Assembly: GCF_000423705.1 (NCBI RefSeq)
Contig: NZ_KE384082.1
Span: 680,843-744,842 of the forward strand
Origin: Stappia stellulata DSM 5886
GTDB taxonomy: Bacteria; Pseudomonadota; Alphaproteobacteria; Rhizobiales; Stappiaceae
DNA length: 64,000 nt
Direction of reading: 5' to 3'
Shown here: positions 32,916 to 41,580 of the stretch, one piece after another
Position numbering within the stretch: the first letter of the stretch is position 1
How the letters are laid out: the number at the start of each line of letters is the position of its first letter
Program-made: the position numbers and the translations under genes
The notes under the pieces: model-generated
Databases searched by the model: none
Told to the model about the DNA's origin: nothing
The model's input: only the letters and a program-made list of their open reading frames with translations

Positions 32916-33389
32916 ATGCGCTTTGGGCATGCTGCGGACTTCGTGATCGGACTGGCATTCGCCGGGCTTGGATCGGCAATCGTCATCGTGGCGAGCGGGT
33001 TCCGCACCTTCCCCGGCATGGTGGTGAGTTCGGGGCTTTTTCCCAAGATCACCGGAACGGGAATGATCGTCTTCGGCATGGTATTGGCCCTGGCGGCGGC
33101 GCGCACCGCGCGCCGCCGCCACCCCGTTCCCCGCATCGACCAGGTGACCGGCGAACAAACCCTTCCGACACCCTATGCAATGGCCGTTGTCGTCGCGCTC
33201 CTGGTCCTGATCTTCGCCATGCCACTCACCGGCTTCCTTGCGAGCGGTTTTGTGTTTTCCGCATTCCTGGTGTGGCTTGGCGGCGGCCGCTGGCCGGGCA
33301 CCCTCGCCTTTGCGCTCCTGGCCACCGCGATCGTCTACCTCGTGTTCACCCACGGCCTGCGCGTTCCCCTGCCGAGAGGGCCTTTCTGA
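32916..33389 (+). CDS. TTT small membrane subunit (TctB)
   Basis: A 157-residue protein with four predicted helices (ADFVIGLAFAGLGSAIVIV, GTGMIVFGMVLALAAA, YAMAVVVALLVLIFAMPLTGFLASGFVFSAFLVWLG, and a final helix). It has the TctB hallmark of a short FPxxxGxxL-like segment after helix one (FRTFPGMVVSSGLFPKITGTGM). It follows the binding protein by 43 bases and precedes tctA by one base. Confidence 0.88.
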   Translation: MRFGHAADFVIGLAFAGLGSAIVIVASGFRTFPGMVVSSGLFPKITGTGMIVFGMVLALAAARTARRRHPVPRIDQVTGEQTLPTPYAMAVVVALLVLIFAMPLTGFLASGFVFSAFLVWLGGGRWPGTLAFALLATAIVYLVFTHGLRVPLPRGPF

Positions 33390-33390
33390 G

Positions 33391-34893
33391 ATGATGGATG
33401 CACTCTCACTCGCGGCAGGACTGGTCTTCAACGCGGAGACACTGACCGTCATTTTTTTCGCCTCGGCCTTCGGGCTTTTCGTGGGCGCAATGCCCGGCCT
33501 GACCGCGACGATGGCGGCGGCACTCCTTGTTCCCATCACCTTCTACATGGACCCGATTCCGGCGATTGCGGCCATCATCTCCTGTACGGCAATGGCGATC
33601 ACGGCAGGCGATATTCCCGGCGCGCTGTTGCGGATCCCCGGCACGCCGGCCTCGGCGGCCTATGTCGAGGACGCCTACGGACTGACCCGAAAGGGCCGAG
33701 CGGGCTTTGCCATCGGGATCAGCATCTGCGCGGCCGCCTTCGGCGGGTTGTTCGGCTTCGCGACGCTCCTTGTCGCCGCCCCGTTTCTGGCCCGCTTCGC
33801 GTTGAATTTTTCCAGTTTCGAGTATTTCTGGCTGTCCGTTCTCGGCCTGAGCTGCGCCGTCGTCGTGTCGCATGGCGGGGTGGCAAAGGGCATTCTGTCG
33901 CTCCTGCTCGGGCTGTTCATCGCCCAGATCGGCCTCGACCCCCTGATGGGGCAGCCCCGCTTCACCTTCGGTATTGCCGAACTGTCCGGAGGCATCAGCT
34001 TCATTCCGGCAATGATCGGAATGTTCGCCCTTGCCGAAATCCTTCGCAATGGCCGGGAGGGGCGCTCATCCGTTCCGCAGGTCGAGGTCGCAAATCCTTT
34101 CGCCGGCGTCGGCGCGGCACTCAGCCGCTACCGGCTCAACCTGTTTCGCGGCGCGGCCGTCGGCTCGGTCATCGGCGCGCTCCCCGGCATCGGCGGCGAT
34201 CTGGGCGCCTGGATCACCTATTCGCTGGCCAAACGAACCTCCAAGGAGCCGGAGAAATTCGGTACGGGTCACCCGGAAGGCCTCGTCGAGGCAGGGGCTT
34301 CCAACAACGCCGCCCTGTCGTCGTCCTGGATCCCGGCGATGGTCTTCGGGATCCCGGGCGATGCCGTCACCGCGATCGCCGTCGGTGTGTTGTTCATGAA
34401 GGGCCTGGAACCCGGGCCGCAGCTTCTGACGTCCAATCCCGAAAACTTCTACGCCGTGTTGCTTGTGTTCGTTCTGGCGAACCTGCTGCTGATCCCCTTC
34501 GGCTATCTGGCGGCCAGGCTTGCCCGCAATCTCTTCAAGGTGCCGCGAAGCTACCTGAACGCGGCGATCCTGCTGTTTTGCGTGGTCGGCTCCTATTCCA
34601 TCAACAACACGCTTTTCGGCGTGGGCATCATGCTGGTCCTTGGCGTGATCGCCTATATCCTGCAATCGCGCGATTTCGCCATCGCCCCCATCATCCTGGG
34701 CATTGTTCTCGGCCCCCTCGTGGAACAGAGCTTCACCACATCCATGACCATCGCACGCGGCGACCTCTGGGGCTTTTTCGAGCGCCCGATCGCCGCTGCG
34801 CTGGGAATTGCCACCGTTCTGATATGGCTGGGCCTGGTGGCCGGAATGGTCCTGTTCAAGAAACCGCGCTCCAACGCCGTATCGAGCCGCTAG
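33391..34893 (+). CDS. TTT large permease (TctA)
   Basis: A 500-residue membrane protein with about twelve helices and both TctA repeats: GAMPGLTATMAAALLVPITFYMDPIPAIAAIISCTAMAITAGDIPGALLRIPGTPASAAYVEDAYGLTRKGRAGFAIG, and later GALPGIGGDLGAWITYSLAKRTSK...GHPEGLVEAGASNNAALSSSWIPAMVFGIPGDAVTAIAVG. It forms the channel with TctB. The cargo is a di- or tricarboxylate; the neighbouring DapA-family enzyme suggests it may be a sugar-derived acid. The ATG at 33391 starts one base after the tctB stop. Confidence 0.94.
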   Translation: MMDALSLAAGLVFNAETLTVIFFASAFGLFVGAMPGLTATMAAALLVPITFYMDPIPAIAAIISCTAMAITAGDIPGALLRIPGTPASAAYVEDAYGLTRKGRAGFAIGISICAAAFGGLFGFATLLVAAPFLARFALNFSSFEYFWLSVLGLSCAVVVSHGGVAKGILSLLLGLFIAQIGLDPLMGQPRFTFGIAELSGGISFIPAMIGMFALAEILRNGREGRSSVPQVEVANPFAGVGAALSRYRLNLFRGAAVGSVIGALPGIGGDLGAWITYSLAKRTSKEPEKFGTGHPEGLVEAGASNNAALSSSWIPAMVFGIPGDAVTAIAVGVLFMKGLEPGPQLLTSNPENFYAVLLVFVLANLLLIPFGYLAARLARNLFKVPRSYLNAAILLFCVVGSYSINNTLFGVGIMLVLGVIAYILQSRDFAIAPIILGIVLGPLVEQSFTTSMTIARGDLWGFFERPIAAALGIATVLIWLGLVAGMVLFKKPRSNAVSSR

Positions 34894-34989
34894 ACCGGCC
34901 GGCACGCCGCCCCAAGACCCGCTCGCCCGGAAGTCAGCCCTGGAACCGGGCAACGTCGACGGGCCCGCCCGCGGCGCCGATTGCCGGCG

Positions 34990-35325
34990 TCACGCACACC
35001 AGAATACGGACTCCATCAGCGCCCACCACTCGCCCTCCCCGCGCGTCGCGAGGGGCTGTTGCAGCGGGTCGCAGATCTTCCACCAGTCCTGCATGACGGG
35101 CGTGTCACGCATGACCTGCATGTCTTGCTCGAAATCCGTCCCGACATATTCCCAATAGGCGAACAACAGGTTTTCCGGCTCCTTGAGGAAGATCGAATAG
35201 TTGCGGATGTTGGCGTGGGAGATGGCCGACAGCACATCCGGCCATACGGCCGCATGCAGGTCGCGGTATCGCGCGACCTGGCCCGCTTTCAGGCCGATGC
35301 ACAAACCCATGCGTTGCATTTTCAT
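34990..35325 (-). CDS. L-fucose/L-rhamnose mutarotase
   Basis: A 111-residue dimeric alpha-beta barrel protein (PF05336). It starts MKMQRMGLCIGLKAGQVARYRDLHAAVWPDVLSAI with active-site His24, followed by NIRNYSIFLKEPENLLFAYWEYVG and MQDWWKICDPLQQP. It interconverts the alpha and beta anomers of L-rhamnose or L-fucose so that the dehydrogenase gets the right form. It is divergent from the UxaA-type dehydratase across a shared promoter with operator O1. The rest of the cluster favours L-fucose or a similar 6-deoxy sugar. Confidence 0.9.
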   Translation of the reverse strand: MKMQRMGLCIGLKAGQVARYRDLHAAVWPDVLSAISHANIRNYSIFLKEPENLLFAYWEYVGTDFEQDMQVMRDTPVMQDWWKICDPLQQPLATRGEGEWWALMESVFWCA

Positions 35326-35374
35326 ATCCTTCCAGCAGCGGTGGAGGCAAGCTGCAGCCTTGACCGGCCTCAGC

Positions 35375-35392
35375 TATTATACTAGTATTCTC
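35375..35392. promoter_or_regulatory. Putative GntR operator O1 (fucose cluster)
   Basis: TATTATACTAGTATTCTC matches the first 12 bases of operator O2 exactly. It lies between the divergent mutarotase and dehydratase genes. Confidence 0.55.
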
Positions 35393-35439
35393 ACCTTCCC
35401 ACTGGGTTGCAATACCCTTCTTCAGGCGATTTTCGGGAC

Positions 35440-36966
35440 ATGTTGACGGCACCGACAGCGCGCGCACTCCGACTTACCGAAACCGATAACATCGTGGTGG
35501 CGATCGACCCCTTGAGCGCCGGCGACACGGTTGTCGGCGTGACCGTTGCACGGCGCGTGCCGCGCGGGCACAAGATGGCGGTGGAGGCAATTCCGCGCGA
35601 TGCCGCCGTCGTCAAATACGGGCAGGTGATCGGTTTCGCGAAGGAGGACATTGCACCGGGAAACTGGGTGCACGAACACAACGTCTGTCTCCACGCCTTC
35701 GACCGCGATTATGCCTTCGGCACCAAGACGACGCCCACTGCGTTCGTCGCGCCGCAAAAGAGGCGCAGCTTTCAGGGTTTCCGTAGGGCAAACGGCAAGT
35801 ATGGCACGCGCAACTACATTGCTGTGCTGACCTCGGTGAACTGTTCGGCGAGTGCCGCGCGTTTCATCTCCGACCAGGTGACGCGGTCCGGCATCCTTGC
35901 CGATTATCCCAATGTCGACGGGGTGATCTCGCTGGTGCACGGCACCGGCTGCGGGCTGGACATTCACGGCGAGGCCTATGAGCTGCTCAAGCGCACCCAA
36001 TGGGGGTTCGCGACCAATCCCAATATCGGGGGGGTGCTCATGGTCGGCCTCGGATGCGAGGCGTTCCAGATTCCGCGCTGGATGCAATCCTACGGCGTCA
36101 GCGAGGATGCAACCTTCCGCACGCTGACAATCCAGGAGGTGGGCGGCACGCGAAAGACCGTGGAAGCCGGCGTACGCGCGATCGAGGAGATGCTGCCGAT
36201 CGTCAACGAGGCGACGCGCAGCCAGGCACCTGCCTCGGAACTGATGCTCGCGCTCCAGTGCGGTGGTTCCGACGGTTACTCCGGCATCACCGCCAACCCC
36301 GCGCTGGGCGCGGCGGTCGACCTGCTGGTGGCCGAAGGCGGCACCGCGATCCTGTCGGAGACCCCCGAGATCTACGGCGCCGAACATCTTCTCATGCACC
36401 GCGCCGAAAGCACGCAGGTGGGCGAGAAGCTGGCGGAGCGTATCCGCTGGTGGGAGGACTACACCGCCCGCCACGATATGGAAATGAACAACAACCCGTC
36501 GCCGGGCAACAAGGCGGGCGGGCTGACGACGATCCTGGAAAAGTCGCTGGGGGCGGCGGCCAAGGGCGGCACGACCAACCTGACCGGCGTATTCGACTAT
36601 GCCGAGCCTGTCACCGCCAAGGGGCTGGTCTTCATGGATACGCCGGGCTACGACCCGGTCTCAGCGACGGGTCAGGTGGCCGGGGGCGCGAATGTCCTCT
36701 GCTTCACCACGGGGCGCGGGTCGGCCTTCGGCTGCAAGCCGACGCCGTCGCTGAAGCTCGCTTCCAATTCCTACATCTACGAACAGATGAACGAGGACAT
36801 GGACCTCAATTGCGGCGATGTCCTCGACGGGGTCTCACTGGCGCAAAAGGGCGAGGAAATCCTGCAGCGCGTTCTCGCGGTCGCATCGGGCGAGCGCACA
36901 AAGTCCGAACAACTCGGCTATGGCGACAGCGAATTCGTCCCCTGGTCGGTCGGCGCCGTCATGTAG
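35440..36966 (+). CDS. UxaA/altronate-dehydratase-family sugar acid dehydratase (likely L-fuconate type)
   Basis: A 508-residue protein. An N-terminal SAF-like domain (about 1-90: ALRLTETDNIVVAIDPLSAGDTVVGV...FAKEDIAPGNWVHEHNV) precedes the UxaA catalytic part (GTRNYIAVLTSVNCSASAARF, LVHGTGCGLDIHG, VGLGCEAFQI, LQCGGSDGYSGITANPALG, FTTGRGSAFGCKPTPSLKLASN). The cysteines suit a metal or Fe-S site. The family dehydrates D-altronate and related sugar acids; in Campylobacter jejuni a UxaA-type protein belongs to the L-fucose cluster. The ATG at 35440 is preferred over a TTG at 35407. By context it would make 2-keto-3-deoxy-L-fuconate. Confidence 0.88.
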   Translation: MLTAPTARALRLTETDNIVVAIDPLSAGDTVVGVTVARRVPRGHKMAVEAIPRDAAVVKYGQVIGFAKEDIAPGNWVHEHNVCLHAFDRDYAFGTKTTPTAFVAPQKRRSFQGFRRANGKYGTRNYIAVLTSVNCSASAARFISDQVTRSGILADYPNVDGVISLVHGTGCGLDIHGEAYELLKRTQWGFATNPNIGGVLMVGLGCEAFQIPRWMQSYGVSEDATFRTLTIQEVGGTRKTVEAGVRAIEEMLPIVNEATRSQAPASELMLALQCGGSDGYSGITANPALGAAVDLLVAEGGTAILSETPEIYGAEHLLMHRAESTQVGEKLAERIRWWEDYTARHDMEMNNNPSPGNKAGGLTTILEKSLGAAAKGGTTNLTGVFDYAEPVTAKGLVFMDTPGYDPVSATGQVAGGANVLCFTTGRGSAFGCKPTPSLKLASNSYIYEQMNEDMDLNCGDVLDGVSLAQKGEEILQRVLAVASGERTKSEQLGYGDSEFVPWSVGAVM

Positions 36967-36983
36967 ATGGCCGCACCGCCCCA

Positions 36984-38000
36984 TCAGGCTGCGGCGTCGA
37001 GCTCGTCCCACAAAGCATCCGGTATCTCGCGCTCGAACCAGTCGACGCTGGTCGCGACATCGTCGGCGCTTCTGGCACCGACAAGGACCGACGCGACAGC
37101 CGCATTGCGCAAGGGGAACTGGATGGCCGCGGCACCCAGCGGCACGTCAAACCCCGCACAGATCGCCGCAAGACGCGCGACGCGCTCCATGATCTCGCCG
37201 GAAGCATCGCGGTAGTCGAACTTGCGGTCGGCGCCGGCACGCGCCGCGAGGATGCCGGAGTTGTAGATGCCGCCCGCCACGATCGCGACGTCGCGCGACT
37301 TGGCCTTTGCCAGCACGTCCGCGCCGGAACGATCGAGCAGCGTGTAGCGCCCGGCAAGAAGGCAGCAGTCGAGATCTGCCTCGTTCATCGCCTCGTCGAT
37401 GGCGCGGGTCTCGTTGACCCCGAGACCGAAGCCCTTGATGAGACCCGCCTCACGCAGCTCCTGCAGCGCGCGGAACCCGCCGCCGGTGAGATCCTCCCAG
37501 GTGCGTTCGTGCCGCTCGCCATGGGTGAGACGACCGATGTCATGCACGAAAAGGAGATCGATGCCGGACCGGCCGAGCCGCTGCTGGCTGTCGTCGAAAC
37601 TGCGCATCAGGCCGTCATAGCTGTAGTCGAAGACCTCACGGAAACCGAGGCCGTTGCTCCAGCCGGCATCGAAGGGGTTCTTCGGCGGCTCCGGCGGCAG
37701 GTCGCGACCGGGGCGCGGCAGGGCCATCAGCCGTCCGACCTTGGTGCTGACGACCGCCTTGGCGAGATCGCCAGCTTCTTCCCGCAGGAAGTGTCCGAGA
37801 AGGTGTTCCGCCCGGCCAAGCCCGTACATGGGCGCGGTGTCAAAATGCCGAATGCCGGCCTGCCAGGCAGTGCGCAGGGCCGCCAGCGCGTCGCCGGCGA
37901 CGACCGGCCGGTAGAGCCCGCCGAAAGCAGCGCAGCCCAATCCCAGTGCGGTGAGTTCGAGACCGGCCCGCCCGACGGTCCTGCGTTGCGACACCTTCAC
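36984..38000 (-). CDS. Aldo-keto reductase, L-fucose/D-threo-aldose 1-dehydrogenase type
   Basis: A 338-residue AKR with the tetrad Asp54, Tyr59, Lys87 and His153 visible in HFDTAPMYGLGRAE, STKVG and LLFVHDIG. VGRAGLELTALGLGCAAFGGLY is typical of the D-threo-aldose/L-galactose dehydrogenase branch. It would oxidise the 1-OH of L-fucose to the lactone with NAD(P). The start is the GTG at 38000, because GGAGG stands seven bases before it and the family N-terminus begins there; no ATG fits. It is convergent with the dehydratase gene and follows gntR on the minus strand. Confidence 0.88.
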   Translation of the reverse strand: MKVSQRRTVGRAGLELTALGLGCAAFGGLYRPVVAGDALAALRTAWQAGIRHFDTAPMYGLGRAEHLLGHFLREEAGDLAKAVVSTKVGRLMALPRPGRDLPPEPPKNPFDAGWSNGLGFREVFDYSYDGLMRSFDDSQQRLGRSGIDLLFVHDIGRLTHGERHERTWEDLTGGGFRALQELREAGLIKGFGLGVNETRAIDEAMNEADLDCCLLAGRYTLLDRSGADVLAKAKSRDVAIVAGGIYNSGILAARAGADRKFDYRDASGEIMERVARLAAICAGFDVPLGAAAIQFPLRNAAVASVLVGARSADDVATSVDWFEREIPDALWDELDAAA

Positions 38001-38062
38001 CTGCAATCCTCCGGTTATGGCCGTTCGCCGCAGCGCCGCGACCCGGCGCCCGGTCTCTCGTG

Positions 38063-38836
38063 TCAGGATGCGCGCTCGCAGGTCGTTGCGTCGAGATAGG
38101 CAAGCGTGTTTCCGAGCGATGTCTGCAAGTGGGTCTCCAGGGCATGCATCGACGCATCCTGGTCGCGTTGCGTCAGCGCTTCGAGGATCGCGCGATGCTG
38201 GGCAATCGTCTCCTGGCCGGCGCCGGGGGTCGGCAAGGTCAGCAGGCGGCAGCGATCCATCTGTGCCTTGGATATGTCGACCACCTTCCACAGCATGTGC
38301 AGGCCGTTGACCTCTGCGATATAGCGGTGGAAATCGTCGTCGCGCGCAATCGCCTCGTCATAACGCAAGCGCTTCACCGCGGTCTCATGCGCGTTGACGA
38401 TGTCCTCAAGATCCTGGACGTGCGACGGCGTAATGCACGCGGCCGCGCGCTTGATGCTCTCCAGTTCCAGCGCGATGCGGATGATATAGGCTTCTTCAAC
38501 CTGCTCGCGCCGGATGTCGGCGACAAAGGTGCCGTGCTGCGCGAAGACCTCGACGAGCCCCTCGTCACTGACCTTTTTGACCGCCTCGCGCACAGGGGTA
38601 CGCGAGATACCCAACCGGGTTGCGATGTCGATCTCGTTGATGGGTGCGCCGGGTTCCAGCTTGCCTGTGACAATGGCCCTGCGGACGAGCGAATAAACCT
38701 GGTCGCGCAGCGGAATCGCCCTGTTCAGGGCCACTCCGCCGAGGAATGCGGACAGGCGCTCTTCGCTTGGCTGATCGGGCGATTTCGTAACGATGATTTT
38801 GTCCTCACGACAGGGTTTCTGCAACATCCGAAACAT
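38063..38836 (-). CDS. GntR/FCD-family regulator of the fucose cluster
   Basis: A 257-residue regulator with a winged helix (about 42-105: IPLRDQVYSLVRRAIVTGKLEPGAPINEIDIATRLGISRTPVREAVKKVSDEGLVEVFAQHGTFV) and an FCD ligand domain of helices (about 115-235) with the metal-binding DDDFHRYIAEVNG and AQHRAILEAL histidines. The ATG at 38836 follows GGGAG; a longer in-frame start (38941) would include operator O2 and is rejected. Three near-identical operators stand before the mutarotase/dehydratase pair, this gene/SDR pair and the ABC importer. Confidence 0.92.
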   Translation of the reverse strand: MFRMLQKPCREDKIIVTKSPDQPSEERLSAFLGGVALNRAIPLRDQVYSLVRRAIVTGKLEPGAPINEIDIATRLGISRTPVREAVKKVSDEGLVEVFAQHGTFVADIRREQVEEAYIIRIALELESIKRAAACITPSHVQDLEDIVNAHETAVKRLRYDEAIARDDDFHRYIAEVNGLHMLWKVVDISKAQMDRCRLLTLPTPGAGQETIAQHRAILEALTQRDQDASMHALETHLQTSLGNTLAYLDATTCERAS

Positions 38837-38893
38837 GCGGCTCCCGCGGACCGGCCCATCCGGGGACACCGCCTTCCGGCGCCTCAAGGCTTG

Positions 38894-38911
38894 TATTATA
38901 CTAGTGTAATA
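38894..38911. promoter_or_regulatory. Putative GntR operator O2 (fucose cluster)
   Basis: TATTATACTAGTGTAATA is an 18-base palindrome with one mismatched pair, centred on ACTAGT, between the divergent gntR and SDR genes. Confidence 0.7.
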
Positions 38912-38990
38912 TGCAAGAGCAATGCTGGAAAGCCGTCGCACGGGAGGTGCTCAGCACGGCGCACAAAAGACGATTCGGGAGGGTCGGGCA

Positions 38991-39737
38991 ATGAACACAA
39001 TGGATCTTGAGGGCCAGATCGCGGTCATAACCGGCGGGGCCCAGGGCCTGGGGCACGCCTTTGCCAAACGCATCCTCGCGTCCGGTGCAAAAGTCTGCCT
39101 TTGGGATATCGGCGGCGAGCGGCTGGCCGCCGCAAGAGCCGAACTCGGCGCCGGTGTCGAGACGGTGCTTGTCGACATTGCGGACGCCGATGCCGTCGTC
39201 GCAGCCCACAGGAAAACCGAAACGCAGCTCGGGCCGGTGTCGATCCTCGTCAACTCCGCCGGAATTGCCGGACCCAACCACACGCTCGACGGCTATCCGC
39301 CGGAAGAATGGCGCCGGGTCGTCGACATCAACCTGAACGGCACGTTCTACGTCAACCGCGCCGTGGTGCCGTCGATGAAAGAGCGGAAATACGGACGCAT
39401 CGTCAACGTGGCCTCTGTCGCCGGGAAGGAAGGCAACCCGAACGCCTCGGCCTACTCGGCTTCGAAGGCAGGCGTGATCGGCCTGACGAAATCGCTGGGC
39501 AAGGAACTCGCAAGCTTCGACATCGCGGTCAACTGCATCACGCCGGCCGCAGCCCGCACACCGATCTTCGACCAGATGAAGCAGGAACACATCGACTACA
39601 TGCTGTCGAAGATCCCGCGGGCGCGCTTCCTGGAAGTGAATGAGGCGGCGAACATGGTCGCCTGGCTGGTGTCAAAAGAAAACAGTTTCACCACCGCCTC
39701 CGTGTTCGACCTGTCCGGCGGCCGCGCCACCTACTGA
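38991..39737 (+). CDS. Short-chain dehydrogenase, likely 2-keto-3-deoxy-L-fuconate dehydrogenase
   Basis: A 248-residue classical SDR: cofactor motif TGGAQGLG (14-21), Ser142, and Tyr155/Lys159 in SAYSASKAG. In the non-phosphorylating L-fucose route an SDR oxidises 2-keto-3-deoxy-L-fuconate to the 2,4-diketo acid. The specific substrate is inferred from the neighbours (UxaA-type dehydratase, FAH hydrolase, lactonase). The ATG at 38991 follows GGGAGGGT. It is the first gene of a three-gene rightward unit under operator O2. Confidence 0.9.
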   Translation: MNTMDLEGQIAVITGGAQGLGHAFAKRILASGAKVCLWDIGGERLAAARAELGAGVETVLVDIADADAVVAAHRKTETQLGPVSILVNSAGIAGPNHTLDGYPPEEWRRVVDINLNGTFYVNRAVVPSMKERKYGRIVNVASVAGKEGNPNASAYSASKAGVIGLTKSLGKELASFDIAVNCITPAAARTPIFDQMKQEHIDYMLSKIPRARFLEVNEAANMVAWLVSKENSFTTASVFDLSGGRATY

Positions 39738-39758
39738 CCGATATCCAGGAGACCCGTC

Positions 39759-40604
39759 ATGAAGCTTGTTCGTTTTGGTGAGCCCGGCGCCGAAAAGCCG
39801 GGCCTGATCGATGCCGGTGGTAAAATCCGCGATCTTTCCGGCAGGATCGCCGATGTGGCGGGGGAAAACCTGCATCCGGACGTGCTGAGGACCCTTTCGC
39901 GCACCGATCCGGAAACGCTGCCCCTCGTTGCCGGCAATCCGCGCATCGGCCCCTGCGTCTCCGGCACAGGCAAGTTTATCTGCATCGGCCTCAACTATGC
40001 CGATCATGCGGCGGAATCCGGCATGGCAGTGCCGTCGGAGCCGGTGATCTTCATGAAGGCGACCTCGGCGATTGTCGGCCCGAACGACGACGTGCTGATC
40101 CCGCGGGGATCTGAAAAGACCGACTGGGAGGTTGAGCTTGGCGTGGTGATCGGCAAGCCCGCGAAATATGTCCCGGAAGCCGAGGCAATGGACCATGTCG
40201 CCGGCTATTGTGTCGCTCACGACGTTTCCGAACGTGCCTTCCAGGCAGAGCGGCAAGGTCAGTGGACCAAGGGCAAGAGCTGCGACACGTTCGGACCGGT
40301 CGGCCCCTGGCTGGTCACCCCGGACGAGATCGCCGATCCCCAGAACCTCGGCATGTGGCTCAAGGTCAATGGCGAGACGATGCAGGACGGTTCGACGAAA
40401 ACGATGGTCTATGGCATCGCGCATCTGGTTTCCTACCTGTCGCAGTTCATGTCGCTGCTTCCCGGCGACATCATCTCGACCGGCACGCCGCCCGGCGTCG
40501 GCATGGGCATGAAACCGCCGCGGTACCTCAAGAACGGCGATGTCGTCGAACTCGGGATCGAGGGGCTGGGGTCCCAGACGCAGACCGTTCGCGCCGACGC
40601 GTAG
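39759..40604 (+). CDS. FAH-family hydrolase, likely 2,4-diketo-3-deoxy-L-fuconate hydrolase
   Basis: A 281-residue fumarylacetoacetase-fold protein. The metal ligands Glu124 and Glu126 are in TDWEVELGVVIG, with the acidic partner in CVAHDVSERAFQ, and TFGPVGPWLVTPDEI and STGTPPGVGMGMKPPRYL are characteristic. FAH enzymes split C-C bonds in beta-diketo acids. In the fucose route the product would be pyruvate plus L-lactate. GGAG lies upstream of the ATG, and the gene is 21 bases after the SDR. Confidence 0.9.
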   Translation: MKLVRFGEPGAEKPGLIDAGGKIRDLSGRIADVAGENLHPDVLRTLSRTDPETLPLVAGNPRIGPCVSGTGKFICIGLNYADHAAESGMAVPSEPVIFMKATSAIVGPNDDVLIPRGSEKTDWEVELGVVIGKPAKYVPEAEAMDHVAGYCVAHDVSERAFQAERQGQWTKGKSCDTFGPVGPWLVTPDEIADPQNLGMWLKVNGETMQDGSTKTMVYGIAHLVSYLSQFMSLLPGDIISTGTPPGVGMGMKPPRYLKNGDVVELGIEGLGSQTQTVRADA

Positions 40605-40613
40605 GAGATGCAG

Positions 40614-41465
40614 ATGACCGCCGCTCTCGTCATCGATGCCCATCATCACTTCTGGCAGGTCGGGCGCGGCGACTATCACTGGATGTCCCCCGGGATGGGC
40701 CAGCCGCTCTATCGCGACTACCTGCCGGACGACCTTGCCCCGCTGCTGCGCAAGTCCGGGGTGGACGCAACGGTGGTGGTGCAGGCGGCACAGAGCGAGG
40801 CGGAAACCGCTTTCCTGCTCGACCTGGCCGCGCGGACCCCGTTCGTCGCTGGCGTCGTCGGCTGGCTCGACATGGAGGACGCCCGCTTCGGCGCAAAACT
40901 CGACTTTCTTGCACAGCAGCCCAAGTTTGTGGGGCTGCGCCCGATGCTGCAGGACCTTGCAGACGACGGTTACATTCTCCGGCCCAAGGCGCTCGCCAAT
41001 CTGAAACGCCTCGCGGAATGCGGCATCGCTTTCGACATTCTGGTTCACCCCCGGCATTTGCCGAAGGTGCTCCGCGCGATGGAGACCGTGCCGGACCTGA
41101 AGGCCGTGGTCGATCACATTGCGAAACCGGACATCGCATCCGGCGCCTTCGACGGTTGGGCCGCAGACATGACAGCCCTCGCGTCCCTTCCGAATGTGCA
41201 TTGCAAGCTCTCGGGCATGATCACCGAGGCTGAGCACCGGACCTGGAAGCCGTCGGATCTCAAGCCCTACATCGACCATGTCACGGGGTTGTTCGGCCCG
41301 GCCCGGCTGATGTTCGGCAGCGACTGGCCGGTGTGCCTGCAAGCCGGAAGCTATGCGGAAACGCTGCAGGCGTTGCGCGCCGTCCTCGACGGCCGCCTAT
41401 CGGACGCCGAACGCGACGCGGTTTATGGCCTGAACGCCGTGCGATTTTACGGCCTTGCCGTTTGA
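40614..41465 (+). CDS. COG3618 amidohydrolase, likely L-fuconolactonase
   Basis: A 283-residue amidohydrolase-superfamily lactonase: the HxH motif His10/His12 in IDAHHHFWQVGRGDYHWM, HPRHLPKVLRAME, and the terminal Asp in LMFGSDWPVCLQAGSY. COG3618 enzymes open 6-deoxy sugar lactones; L-fucono-1,5-lactonase is a characterised member. The ATG at 40614 is chosen because GGAG (40604-40607) is correctly spaced for it; an ATG at 40608 would be too close. Confidence 0.9.
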   Translation: MTAALVIDAHHHFWQVGRGDYHWMSPGMGQPLYRDYLPDDLAPLLRKSGVDATVVVQAAQSEAETAFLLDLAARTPFVAGVVGWLDMEDARFGAKLDFLAQQPKFVGLRPMLQDLADDGYILRPKALANLKRLAECGIAFDILVHPRHLPKVLRAMETVPDLKAVVDHIAKPDIASGAFDGWAADMTALASLPNVHCKLSGMITEAEHRTWKPSDLKPYIDHVTGLFGPARLMFGSDWPVCLQAGSYAETLQALRAVLDGRLSDAERDAVYGLNAVRFYGLAV

Positions 41466-41504
41466 GCGGCCCTCAAAAGGTGCGGGCCTTTGCTTGCATA
41501 TTAG

Positions 41505-41522
41505 TATTATATTAGTGTAATA
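41505..41522. promoter_or_regulatory. Putative GntR operator O3 (fucose cluster)
   Basis: TATTATATTAGTGTAATA differs from O2 at one base. It lies 59 bases before the sugar ABC ATPase gene. Confidence 0.68.
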
Positions 41523-41580
41523 GAACAATGCACGTCCGACACAAAAACAAAGCCGCGGGCGGGCGATCGGGAGGAAGGGT

